A stretch of DNA of 64,000 nucleotides, from the NCBI GenBank assembly GCA_024509875.1, contig JAMPIV010004930.1, positions 171,919 through 235,918 on the forward strand, in the 5' to 3' direction. The position numbers were made by a program, and so were the translations under genes. This DNA is from Oreohelix idahoensis. Its lineage: Eukaryota; Mollusca; Gastropoda; Stylommatophora; Oreohelicidae. Below, one piece after another: positions 1 through 11,016 of this stretch; within the stretch, counting starts at the first letter, position 1; each line of letters starts with the position of its first letter. The notes under the pieces were generated by a model. The model searched no databases. It was not told where the DNA came from and saw only the letters and a list, made by a program, of their open reading frames with translations.

Positions 1-32
1 TGAAGAAGATGATGATGAAGAAGATGATGATT
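1..32. repeat. (GAAGAT/GATGAT)n microsatellite
   Basis: Short imperfect GAA/GAT trinucleotide tract at the window edge; it lies just beyond the receptor exon, in the next intron of that gene. Confidence 0.7.
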
Positions 33-114
33 TCATTCTCCCAAATCTTCTCTCTCCTCCCACCTTCTAAAACAAATCTTCTATTAGTTAACAGCTCGTA
101 GATTTCTCTCTCAC

Positions 115-248
115 TCATAGTAAGATAAAGTTATAAAATCAACTCCTCCATAGTCTGTCTTATTCCAGGTGAGGTCTGGGTCTTTCCACGACATGTTGAC
201 GTAGCCAATAGATGTCAGTGCTTGTTCTACCTCGTCAATCATCAACAC
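115..248 (-). CDS. Nicotinic acetylcholine receptor/AChBP-like protein, coding exon 2 (partial gene)
   Basis: Minus-strand exon of 134 nt translating as about 44 residues of a Cys-loop extracellular ligand-binding domain. It has an acidic DE pair near its start, then the family pattern W-x-D-x-x-L-x-W-N-x-x-x-Y-G-G-V (residues MSWKD..LTWN..DYGGV), the loop-D/beta-2 region of nicotinic receptors; it closely resembles the alpha-7 type. It is preceded by a strong acceptor (pyrimidine-rich tract ending TCTTTTCAG at 249-251) and followed by a GTGAGA donor at 109-114. The acceptor is phase 0, matching the phase-0 donor of the exon at 3312-3539. The IWxPD segment expected next and the Cys-loop, transmembrane and intracellular parts would lie outside the window to the left. 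Whether it is a channel subunit or a soluble binding protein cannot be told from this part. No lesion is seen. Confidence 0.72.
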
Positions 249-715
249 CTGAAAAGATAACAAAAAAGTGTTAACACCTTTCAGCAATGATGTTTCAATG
301 TACGTTTTGTGATCTTGCTTACAATTTTATATACAACGTCACCAAATTATGTGATCCTTTCATAGCTGTAATCTAGTAAATATTCTATGATTTTTTCTGG
401 CTTCTATTTTAGTTTGGCCCAGCCCGGGTCATGTCCCTCGAGGTTCCTTAAAATGTTGATAGTTTAAAATTTACCACAACAGATGGTCAATTTTAGCTCC
501 CTAAGTCGTTTGAAACCTGATGAACGAAGGGTTCTAAGATTTGAGACATTCACTCAACGCTGATATCAGATTAAATAAAACCGTTTAAAGAGACAGATAT
601 TCCGGTATTAAAATGTGTGGCCTCTTTTCAAATCTAGTAATGTCTCTCCTGACAGTGTTGCAGTCAAAATAATTACTTTGCACAATGCAAGGACCTTTTT
701 GGTTTTCATGATCTA

Positions 716-2010
716 CAATCATCACTAAATAATGTTCATCATCTTCAGTCCTTATCATAACATCATATGTTTTTTTTCTTATCGATAGTCCTCATCACGT
801 GGCTTTCAATATCGTTAATCCTTATCATAGATATATTCAATTACACTGAAACTGGCCTCAAGGTCTTTTCTATTTGGACATGCGCCCTAATATAACCGAT
901 TAGGTTGAACGGGACACGCCTCGCCAAAACGATCCAAAATTTTATTTTAAAAAAAGATATATTCTTAAGGTTTTCTTTATCTTCAGTTATCATATCATTG
1001 AATTCCTAAGGAAATCTCTAAATAGACCACTAGGTCTTTTATATCTGGACATGAGCCTTTTTATAAACGACGGACCTTGTGTTTAGGTTGAATGGGCGCG
1101 CCTCGCCAAAATAAGAAAACAATTTATTTAAAAAAAAAAAAAACAGATGCAGGGCTTTCCTTAACTTCAGTCCTCATCACAGGGCTTTCCTTAACTTCAG
1201 TCCTCATCACAGGGTTTTCCTTAACTTCAGTCCTCATCACAGGGCTTTCCTTAACTTCAGTCCTCATCACAGGGCTTTCCTTAACTTCAGTCCTCATCAC
1301 AGTGCTTTCCTTAACTTCAGTCCTCATCACAGGGCTTTCCTTAACTTCAGTCCTCATCACAGTGCTTTCCTTAACTTCAGTCCTCATCACAGGGCTTTCC
1401 TTAACTTCAGTCCTCATCACAGTGCTTTCCTTAATTTCAGTCCTCATCACAGGGCTTTCCTTAACTTCAGTCCTCAACACAGTGCTTTCCTTAACTTCAG
1501 TCCTCATCACAGTGCTTTCCTTAACTTCGGTCCTCATCACATGGTTTTCGGTTTCTTCAGTCATCATCATATGGTTTTCATTATCTCCAGTACTCGTCAC
1601 ATGGTTTCATTATCTTCAGATCTCCGTCATAAAGTTTTGATTTATCTTCAGGTTTAATCATATAGTTTTTATTTATCTTTAGGTCTAATCATATAGTTTT
1701 TGATTTATCTTTAGGTCTAATCATATAGTTTTTGATTTATCTTTAGGTCTAATCATATAGTTTTGATTTATCTTCAGTTCTCATTATATAGTTTTGATTT
1801 ATATATTCATTTCTCATTATAAAGTTTTGATATATCTTCAGTTACCATCACGTAGTTCTGATTTATCTTCAACCCATCTTACAGTGTTGATTTATCTTCA
1901 ACCTTCATCATATAGTTATTATTTATATTCAGTTCCCATCATAAAGTTTTGATTTATCTTCAGTTCTCATTATATGGCTTTCATTATCTTTAGTCTTCAT
2001 CAATTCTAGA
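716..2010. repeat. 30-bp minisatellite with degenerate edges (array 1)
   Basis: Thirteen near-perfect 30-bp units run from 1151 to 1540, each containing CTTTCCTTAACTTCAGTCCT. From about 1271 the third base of the unit alternates G/T, giving a 60-bp higher-order period. Both sides decay: diverged units with CATCTTCAGTCCTTATCAT-like sequence from about 716, and 28-33 bp variants (GTTTTGATTTATCTTCAGTT type) out to about 2010. Because 30 is a multiple of three the array is open in several frames on both strands as a 10-residue repeat. I treat this as non-coding, since it lies inside an intron. A paralogous array is at 40457-41090. Confidence 0.9.
843..1140. repeat. Diverged direct repeat pair within the minisatellite edge
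   Basis: Two copies of a roughly 100-bp sequence, at about 855-950 and 1033-1140, share AGGTCTTTT, GGACATG, TTAGGTTGAA and CGCCTCGCCAAAA blocks, each followed by an A-rich stretch. This could be a duplicated SINE-like tail; the family is not recognised. Confidence 0.5.
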
Positions 2011-2745
2011 AACGCATAAGACTGAGACACAAGAAAGATGGCGATAGCAGAGAAACTAAATGCATTTTGTTAAAGTGTAAACATTATGACATGCACTATA
2101 TGAAAAAGATGAGATATTCATTTTTCGATGCATTGTTTATGTATATTTGAGCCGTTAAACTCTGTTAGCGTACCGTACGCATTTTTCGTTACTCTGAGAA
2201 GTGTAGGCCTACTGATTTGGCTGGTATCATATCAAGTTTCTTTATGATTTTGTTAACTTTGTCCCCCCGCCTTCGTCCCAGGGATCCATTGCCCTGTAGC
2301 CATATTTTCTTGCCATGAAGGCCTGTGATTGTAGCTTAATTGACTACACTCTTACAAGGTATCCACATAATTTGTTTTTCCATCTCTAAACATCGTGGTA
2401 CCACTCGTGAGTTACCTGAACCCGAAAGGGGAGCAAAGAATAGTAACGCTGTAACCAGCTATTCTTGTCGTAAAAGGCGACTAAGGATGATTGGGCATGG
2501 GGCCAACAATCCCGAATCTGTAGAAACATTTTAGCTGCAAAAACGAAACAACCAGCATAGACGGGTCAATTGAGTAAGAGATGAGAAGAAGACGATGGCG
2601 ATGGATTTTAAAAAGTCAGCTGGTGAGCCGCATAGTTAGCCTTTACACATCATGTTTATATTTCTTTGTTTATTCTATCAACCCATTTGTGAACGCGAGC
2701 GAACGTAGCGGTTTGATTTATCAACATCAAAGTCGCATTCTGACT

Positions 2746-2789
2746 AATCATCATCACCATCATCATCATCATCATCACCATCATCATTA
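2746..2789. repeat. (CAT)n microsatellite
   Basis: Run of CAT/CAC trinucleotides in the receptor intron; the reading frames through it (poly-His, poly-Met) are artefacts. Confidence 0.9.
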
Positions 2790-3311
2790 TCGTTTTCGCT
2801 CCTTGTGGCGTATGTAGCCTCCTCTGCACATGGATTCTTATGAGGAAGCTTGTACCTGAGCATTCATGCGCACTTGCAATAGTGGTTCCTGTAACATTTT
2901 GTTCTACATGATTTACATTGATGACTGAGCTCAATCAAGTATCACTAAGCGCCTACAACAGCAGGAGATCTGGTTTTAAGGCACAGGGAAGGTGAAGGGG
3001 CAGATATGTAGACAGTATTACATATATCCTACAACAACACGCACTCACAACAGCCAATCTGACAAACTTGCGCCAAGAACGCGAACTGCAGCTTCCGACT
3101 ACGCTTTATAAGAATGGACAGAAAACAGTATTTTAAAAAAGTAAGTAGATCATGTTTCCAACCCCATGCGCAACCTTATATTAGTTGCTTCTTACAGCCT
3201 GCATGGTGGAAAAGTGATCCTATTCGCTAGATTTATTGTAATCATAATTTAATCGTAAGAACCAACAACAACAACAGATGTATCGTATCGTAAAGACTGG
3301 AGGAAGATTAC

Positions 3312-3539
3312 CTCGAAATGCTGGTATTCAAAATGTATGTTGACAATATTGTTGTCTCCTGCAGGACTAACTTTGTTTCTGAAGGCACAGTGCGCTCTCA
3401 GGTCTTCACGTAGCTTCGCCCTTCCAATTCTCTTTGAGGACACGTTGTTCCGTAACGCAGAAGCGTCAGATGTTGTTAGCAGCATAATAATCGTCATTAG
3501 CAGCATATTGATTTCTGACAATAGTAAAACAAGTTGCAA
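3312..3539 (-). CDS. Nicotinic acetylcholine receptor/AChBP-like protein, coding exon 1 with signal peptide
   Basis: Minus-strand ORF of 76 codons ending exactly at a GAG|GTAATC donor. Residues about 1-28 are hydrophobic (LVLL, MLLMTIIMLLTT) and end in a small-residue site DASA, as in a secretory signal peptide; a second Met at residue 12 is an alternative start. The rest (KLREDL, then NKVSPAGDNN, then IVNIHFEYQHFE) follows the start of nicotinic receptors and molluscan acetylcholine-binding proteins: an amphipathic helix, an N-x-x-x-P turn, and the first beta strand. The donor is phase 0 and fits the phase-0 acceptor of the exon at 115-248, whose first residues continue the strand in the family pattern. 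The promoter and 5' UTR were not identified. The start codon is chosen by ORF extent and signal peptide only. Confidence 0.68.
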
Positions 3540-4055
<516 letters not shown>

Positions 4056-5104
4056 CCTGGTGAGTATTTTCTACTCCTTCTGTAAACAGCAGTGTGTCAG
4101 TTACTGTGAAACAAGCACCGCCCAAAGAAAGAAAAACAGAAACTGACTGCAGGTAATAAAGTAAAACCATACCGTTAAAAAAAAGTAACATCGAAGCATT
4201 AAATTTTAATACACTGCTGGTGGAGACGTTGACTACGCTGACCACAATATACTATCATTTCAATTAGATATGTAATTAAACTGCACATTTCATAAGCCAG
4301 GTTTGGAAGTCATCCAGGCAACGCAAAAAATAAATAGTACTGGATAGGATTTACTTACAAATTTAATAGTATTGTTTCACAGCGTTATTCGTCTTACACT
4401 GATCGCAAACCCTTTACATTTTACACAGCCGGGAAACACTGTAAATACAGCATACACACCAGTAACAGAATGCTGTTTGAACCTGCACTGTGATAAAAGT
4501 ACTGAATTCTGACGGCAGCCTACAATTTTGTTGTTGATATCAATATAAAGGGGACCCAGTGGCGTATTTTGTGGAGGTGGCTTCCATGCTACAGCCTTTC
4601 CGCAACAATAGTTCTTAATGTGAGTTCGGTTGACTCAAAGCTGTTTAGTGTTGCACTTATAAACATTACATTACATGCACGTTTTTAAGCATGTTTATTC
4701 ACCTTTCCAGCTGAGCATATTGCTCAGTATAATGTAGAATGTTTTGTAACAAAGCGAGTAAGTAACCAATCAAGAAATGACGTGAAAGAACCATGATGTG
4801 TGCATTCCTCCTCGTGTACTGAGAACGGCACCATTTCTCCTGTGTTCGACTACATCCTTTACATACCCTCTCACGTTTTACCCTCTAGTGAGCAACACAC
4901 GCATTTATTAAAAACTGTAACGTAAAATAAAAATAAAACCGTATGAAATTATAATTAAATTAAAACTGTGAAATCGGTTTAATAATTATTATTAAATTAT
5001 TATTAAATTTAATAATTATAATTATAATTGGTTGTATTATTTAAGAGCCACTTATTACCTCTTTTTTCATGTTAAAGACAGATGGCTGAAAAAAAAATTT
5101 GCAT

Positions 5105-5172
5105 ACTTCTCTCGGGAATCGAAGCCAGATTGATTGCTTGGAAGGCAACCATACTCACCACCGGCGATTCTT
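5105..5172 (-). pseudogene. tRNA-Gly(UCC)-like relic
   Basis: On the minus strand the sequence reads GGTGGTGAGTATGG, then a perfect 4-bp anticodon stem TTGC/GCAA around the loop CTTCCAA (anticodon TCC), then a B-box-like GGCTTCGATTCCCG. This is the layout of eukaryotic tRNA-Gly(UCC). The acceptor stem and part of the A box are gone and the T stem is mismatched, so it is a pseudogene or the head of a tRNA-derived SINE. An A-rich stretch lies just beyond its 3' side (5088-5100 on the plus strand is T-poor and A-rich), without a clear SINE tail. Confidence 0.5.
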
Positions 5173-5564
5173 AGAAAATTATAAGAGATGGTACTCATAC
5201 TTACCGGCAAAGCTTACTGCAAGTAGATGCTTGGAATGATTTCGTTCTATTTTAGATCCGGTGGGGTAGATTTTGAATGCCCTGCATTACACTCAAACTC
5301 TTGAAACTACAAAAAAAGGGCACACATACTTATTAAATGATACATAAATTACAACTCAGTAGTCGTCAAACACACAGCGCATGTGTTGGCTTGTTTTAAG
5401 CTTTAACGATAGCCACTATTTATTAATTGCGCAATTTAAAGCCTTGCGTAGCTTCACACGCAATGAATCGCAGTTTGCAACGGTGTTTTGCTGAAAGGTG
5501 TCCGTTTCAAACGCGTTTCATACCAAGGAAATTGCATTTTTAAATGGCTGGATAAGGGATGCCC

Positions 5565-5668
5565 AAGGCTGAGGGGTTTCCTAAAGCTGAGAGGTTCCCC
5601 AAGGCTGAGGGGTTTCCTAAAGCTGAGGGGTTTCCTAAGGCTGAGAGGTTCCCCAAGGCTGAGGCCTT
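5565..5668. repeat. 18-bp tandem repeat
   Basis: About six units of 18 bp alternate between two variants (AAGGCTGAGGGGTTTCCT and AAAGCTGAGAGGTTCCCC types). It is open in frame on both strands as a six-residue repeat, with no sign of a gene. Confidence 0.85.
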
Positions 5669-5881
5669 GACTGAATATGCGGTATGAGCACTTTCTTCTC
5701 GAGGTGAAGTTACCAGGTTCTTGAATCGAAACCTGGTGATGCCACGCTCCAGTTTATCACCCTGTAAATGAATGCCAGACTCCGCTCGTGAGCAGGGCAA
5801 GGCGAAGGCAACGAGGAAGGGTCACCCCCACCTAAAAAAAGCTGGATCTAGTGTAGTGAAGTATTCCTTAATACGCCACTG

Positions 5882-6928
5882 AGCGGACGGATCTTTCCGA
5901 CTGTTATTAAAGAGTTGTGGTATTCAATGAATTTGAACAAGTGAGCGTGTTAAGTTACCACCACATAATACTACAAAATGCCAAATTAATTTCATCTTTT
6001 GCGTTTAGTATTAAACCAACAATGAGATCAGTAAACAGTCTGTATTCGAGCATCACTGGCAGAAACAACCGATGTCTATCATCAAATTTGTCTGACAGAT
6101 CATTAAAATGTCGCAAATTCTAAGTGTTGTGACAATAGTCATGGAATTCAGTTAATGGAACTAAAGTCAATGCCAGCCGTAGAGCGATTTAACATATCAG
6201 ACCTAATTGGGTCTCCCTCGCTCTGGGGGACCTGCGCTTGCATTCCCACCTCCAGTTTTGAAAAGTAAATAAGGAACGAAGATTCTTTTAAATTACATAT
6301 AAGGAATAAATGCTATTACAATGCAATAAAATAAAACAATATCTAACTTTATTTGCTATATTTTGACATAAGACGAGTTACAACAGAACTATAATCTCAA
6401 GTCCAGGAGACCCCACCAGAATAATCCATATCGGGTTCCGCAATTATTGGGGAAGGGGGAGAGGGAGTCCCGGGGCGGTTAAGAGGTATGGCGTCCGTCT
6501 CTATTTCTAGAGGTACCGGATTAGATTTTTAGTTGAGGAAATATCATTTATGGAAATTTTTTTTCAGAACCAGTGGTCATAATGATGTCATATTCCCCCC
6601 AGATGTCTTGTGGAATTAGAGATCGGATGCCTAGCCTTCTCGGATACGGGAGAACAAATAGGAGGTCACGTGTGTAAGTTGCGCACGTTAAAAATCCCAC
6701 AGCAGTTGGAAACCGGAAAAATAGGCCTGTCAGGCCGCTGCACTGGCAAAATTTAAATTTAAGAAACCTACCCACCACAACAATATTTATAGAATGTGTG
6801 ACTCCTATATACACACAATGGGTTATCTCGCCGGTGCTATGGAGTTCGTGCACTGTGAGATCTAAGGGAGGAGATCGGAGCCCTGATGGAGTTGTCCGTG
6901 TGCAATGAAGATAGTCCTTAAAACTAGG
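5882..6928. other. Gene-less region with a possible SINE near 6440-6790
   Basis: No gene recognised. The segment about 6440-6790 has features of a tRNA-derived SINE: a GGCGGTTAAGAGG A-box-like stretch, a weak B-box-like GGTACCGGATTAGAT, then GCGCACGTTAAAAATCCCAC, a motif resembling interspersed repeats of invertebrates. No target duplication or tail was established. Confidence 0.25.
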
Positions 6929-7181
6929 CCAAACCAAACCTGATGTATATACCAGAGCAAAACAAACCTGATGTATATACCAGAGCAAACCACACCTGAT
7001 GTATATACCAGAGCAAACCAAACCTGATGTATATACCAGAGCAAGACAAACCTGATGTATGTACCAGAGCAAACCAAACCTGATGTATATACCAGAGCAA
7101 GACAAACCTGATGTATATACCAGAGCAAGACAAACCTGATGTATATACCAGAGCAAGACAAACCTGATGTATATACCAGAG
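6929..7181. repeat. 28-bp minisatellite, part 1 (about 9 units)
   Basis: Tandem 28-bp units each containing CCTGATGTATATACCAGAGC, in two main variants (GCAAGACAAA and GCAAACCAAA). 28 is not a multiple of three, so all minus-strand frames are open with the same 28-residue period; these ORFs are artefacts. The array stops inside a unit at 7181 at an LTR insertion and resumes in phase at 25008. Confidence 0.95.
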
Positions 7182-9000
7182 TGTGGTAAAGTGGGAAGAT
7201 ATAAATATTTATAGGGACTTAGTGTACTGGCTGAGATCAGTTGTGAAGGTATCTGTATCTAATAAGTGTGGTGTATTACAGATGACCTTACTTTGCTACC
7301 ACATTTAGACCTCAGTCAGAATTATTCTGGAATATTGTGATGACTACGTTGAATGTCTAGGGTTATGATAGTGATGAAGTGTATGTTCACAACAACAACC
7401 AACAGACAGATAAACAATTTAATTTAATCCACAATACTTTACAACACTGTGACACTCACATACATAGAACACTCTATAAGACTATCTTAATGAGTCAAGT
7501 GTAACTTTTAAAATATGTATTAATTCCTGTCAATAATAGATATCCTGATTCAACTACAAAGTGAACCAGGAATCACAATCAAATGTAAATTACAATTTGT
7601 ATGTACACAATTTATAGATATGATCTTTGTATTGACATATATTATTATTATTACAATATGTGTGTAAGTTGTGATGTAGTACTATGAGGTAATACTGGCT
7701 TTTTCAAGCTAAGGGGTTGTTTGTCATCATGACTTCAAGTGTTGTTTCTGGTGGAAATAGTATTGGAAAAGTTCACAGTTCCTGTCATTTGAAACAATTA
7801 AGTGTCCCTCTTTATTTAATATATAGTCAAATTTTGAGGGGGTACACAAGATTGAGCTGCTCTGGCCAACGAATCTTAACTTCTGTGTGGGCGGCAGGAA
7901 ACAGTCTCCTCTGCTCGCTTGCTTCACCGTATTCTTGAGAAACAACACTGGTCGCTATCTTGACCAAGGAGTATGCTATCAGCCTCTGGATTCAGCAAAA
8001 CTCAGACCAGGTGCTGCTTTAATAGTTTAGTACCACGGTCCCACAATTCATGGAAATATTAAACAAATACGTTGACTGGCGATGAGTTATGGCATAATTC
8101 CGATCTGCCTCTGTCCCAGGCTTTTATTTAGAAAAATATGAGCTGGATCTCAACGCACTTGCTTTTACAAATTGGATTTTCAAAAAGTGGCACTGAACTG
8201 ACCCTCCTAATTGACTATATCAACTGGTCTAGCCAATGAGACCATGTTTACAAAAGCTTTTGAAAAAAATTTACCCTTCCTACGTTTCCCTTAACAACCA
8301 AAAATAGTATTTGCAGTCGACTAATCATGTTTCGCCTTACATATAATTCTAACCAATCAAATCGGTTTTAACGTAGTGGCCTCATTCCCCTAAAGCAGTA
8401 TCCAAACATGAGCAAATATGATCTGGTGCTGTCAGACAACACCCCTATAATATTTTGGCTATAATTTGCTAATTACTAGACTATGTTCATAACACTTAAC
8501 ATATTCTTTGTCAGCAAGTCCTAAGGCACCCAAATATATAAATTTAATGGGGCTAAGTGGCTCCGTTCAAAATATGTATTCTAGGATAGTCGTGTATTTG
8601 ATTTTTTATTTTTTTTTATCGATTTAGAACCGCCACCTGTCCTGCCTTTTCGACTGTTCTGTCAATATAAAGTCAGGATTTCAGACGTAAAACAGTATTG
8701 TGTCATGTTTCCTAATAAGCATTAAACATGTTTTCAAAACTAAACCGTGTATTGGTAGTGTTTTTTTGTCACTGTTTATTTGAAAAAAAGTTAGTGCTTC
8801 ATGCCTTACGCGTGGGATTGGCGTTACTATTAATTGCGAGACTGTGGTAGTATTGCATGCGTTCCTCCGTACATCTCTCTATCTCTCTCTTCTAAGTCCG
8901 TCTGTTTTCATTACGCAGTGTATATAATGACATTAATGCTAGTATTTTATCTAGGTCATTAAGCAGTGTGCGTATCTCAAGGTTTTCTAAGAAATACAGT
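7182..9000 (-). mobile_element. Solo LTR of Gmr1-like family 2, left portion
   Basis: Starts TGTGGTAAAG and follows the LTRs at 42896 and 49839 at roughly 90% identity. It lacks one internal block of about 360 bp present in those LTRs (the one ending near 44150). The 5-bp sequence CAGAG precedes it (7177-7181) and follows the other half (25008-25012), so it is a bona fide insertion into the 28-bp array. No internal region accompanies it, so the element was reduced by LTR-LTR recombination. It is interrupted at 9000 by the tandem family 1 element. Confidence 0.88.
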
Positions 9001-10929
9001 TGTAGTAGTGTTGATGGTATTGTATGATGGTGATATTACTAAATGTAATTGTATGAGGCCAGCTGTGAAGGCTCCTGAGATAAAATGTAGTTGAGAATTG
9101 TCAGAAGGCCTTTCTTGCTACCACTACGACCTCACACTTAATTTTTTTTTATGAATGTGGCTACGTAAAGTGTCTAGGGTTATGATATGTAGTGTGGTGT
9201 AATAGGTTATAGATATACCCACAGATATTTAACAAGACTAATAATATTAATAAATATTACAACACACTGAACTAACTCAATAGTGTAAAATTTTTGTTAG
9301 AATTATATTACATTTATTTTGTTCTGGATCAATTTTTAGGTTGACCAGAACTTAAAAGGATTTAAAGATTATGAAAGAAATGCATGGAATATTATATCAT
9401 AAATGCAATAGTGTACATATATATGTAATATACTAGTTAGTTTTAATAAAATGTTCTAGTAGTCATCTACTTGGGAGGATATTTAATGTTTGTGCTGTTG
9501 GGGTGGCCTCATCACACCTGTCTATATTGACTACACAGTGTCCAGAAAATGGTGGGAATTTTATGGGGTATTAGTAACTAAAGGGCTTTGGTGAATGTCC
9601 AGCAGACCAGAGGCTCACTCATCTTTTAATTGTAGCTCTGGTGCTGAAATCTGATGGTCCCACCTCTCTGTGCTGGCGGGCAATAATGGGCCCTAAAAGA
9701 GGATAGGTAATATGTTCCATTATTCTCAACACTTGATCTGTCTTGCATAATCCTTGCTGGAGTTTATGTACATTGTTGGTCCCTAGACCCTGACTAGGGC
9801 GGGGGGTCTAGAGCAAATCCCTACTTGTTTGTAAGGCTAGATTTCGATATGGCAGTATCAAATCACTCGAACATGAAACAATATTCAAAATATATAAAGA
9901 AATAATTTCAATCTTACCAGATTATGAATAAATAACACAGAATTGCTAGCAAAACTCAGCTGAGCTGCTGGCTATAGTATGGCGTCCCTAACTTTATTAC
10001 ACTTTCTTTCATATGGAAATCACCACACTTTAAAATCTGTGTCTATCACTGAACAACTATTGAAGAATGGCCCCACTTTCGCGTCTGAGCGCTAATGATA
10101 TGATTGTCTGTGGCCAATCACTGCCTAGGTTTGTTTTAATTTCAAATTCCTACACTAAAGTCATTTCAGTCATGCTTCAGTCAAGTATGGATGGTTATCT
10201 GTTAGTCTGTCCGTCTCTACTTGTGTTTCTACAAAATGTACTTGATTTTTGAACCAACCTTTCTCTCCCCTCCAAAATTTTGTCGTTAAAAGTTATTTTT
10301 AGACACAGCCACCACAATATCCCCTCTCCTCTATACCAAGTAGATTTGAACACCTGCGACTCGAGGTCGTGTTTTTTTGTGCAATTAGCGACACTTTTAG
10401 ATTCAATACAGTCTGTCTATGATGTGAACAACACTGTCTTTTGTCATTATCTTCAATATTATCTATCCGTTTGTAAAATTAAGAACGTATTTGTTCACTG
10501 CTCAGAATGGGCCATCCGGCCAGCTAATTTTTATATTCCTAACATTAATATTAAGAAAAAAGTACTTTTTAAATTTTTGTAATATTCCTAACATCTGCGT
10601 TTAGCCGCTGAATTCAAATCAAGGGCTTGGTATCGCAAAAGCGTCCATTCCGTACCTCGTGTCAATTTGGGGGACGTGAATTTTTACTTTCCTCCATCCC
10701 CCCCCCAATTGCGTCTCCTTAGCCGTGCCAGTCTCACGCAATCTTTCCAGTCATATTTTTTCCTTTTTATCCGCCGTTCCCCTCCTGTCTAGCAAGTCAA
10801 TTTTTATGGAGGATGATGACCCGCGGTCTAGGCGATCATGTACTATTCGCAGCCTACGCATTATGTTTTTATCCTTAAATGTTATCTTTGGAGATATTTT
10901 ACCGTTGTATCTCTGTCAATTTCACTACA
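9001..10929 (-). repeat. Family 1 LTR A (leftmost, 3' LTR), internally deleted
   Basis: 1,929 bp against about 2,208 bp for the other two. Relative to LTR B it lacks about 279 bp, the block at 16344-16622 of LTR B; the junction is near 9690. It shares several single-base states with LTR C against LTR B. Confidence 0.9.
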
Positions 10930-10943
10930 CATCTCCCCACTTG
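10930..10943 (-). promoter_or_regulatory. Polypurine tract of internal copy 1
   Basis: On the minus strand CAAGTGGGGAGATG lies immediately 5' of the 3' LTR, the position of the plus-strand primer. The same sequence sits next to LTR B at 17864-17877. Confidence 0.65.
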
Positions 10944-11016
10944 AAAACATGCCTATGGCAAGTTCCAAAACCAGCGATACACATAGGTAAAATTACTCCT
11001 CACGTCTGCCACTACT

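Larger units (their letters stand above)
249..3311 (-). other. Intron 1 of the receptor-like gene
   Basis: Bounded by a GT donor (3310-3311) and AG acceptor (249-250) on the minus strand, 3,063 bp. It holds the 30-bp minisatellite (716-2010) and a (CAT)n tract, and no convincing coding sequence. Around 2240-2560 there is a more complex segment that may be a worn transposon fragment, but no family could be named. Confidence 0.65.
4557..5881. mobile_element. Non-autonomous hAT-like DNA transposon (about 1.3 kb)
   Basis: Terminal inverted repeats CAGTGGCGTATT at 4557-4568 and its complement at 5870-5881. The flanking octamers AGGGGACC and AGCGGACG match at 6 of 8 positions, as a worn 8-bp target duplication would. 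CAG-starting termini and 8-bp duplications are typical of hAT. No transposase reading frame remains inside. The interior holds an AT-rich segment near 4985-5040, a tRNA-Gly-like relic and an 18-bp tandem repeat. The worn duplication leaves some chance that the pairing is fortuitous. Confidence 0.5.

Noticed and set aside
1092..1640. ORFs of 158-182 codons on both strands across the 30-bp array
   Set aside because: They are open only because the 30-bp unit is a multiple of three without stops; the array lies in an intron and shows no codon-biased substitution.
5206..5222. ATACTTACCGGCA resembling the 5' end of U1 snRNA
   Set aside because: Only about nine bases agree and the rest of U1 is absent.
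6929..7181. 28-bp array considered as a CRISPR-like repeat
   Set aside because: Units are directly contiguous without spacers, and the context is eukaryotic.
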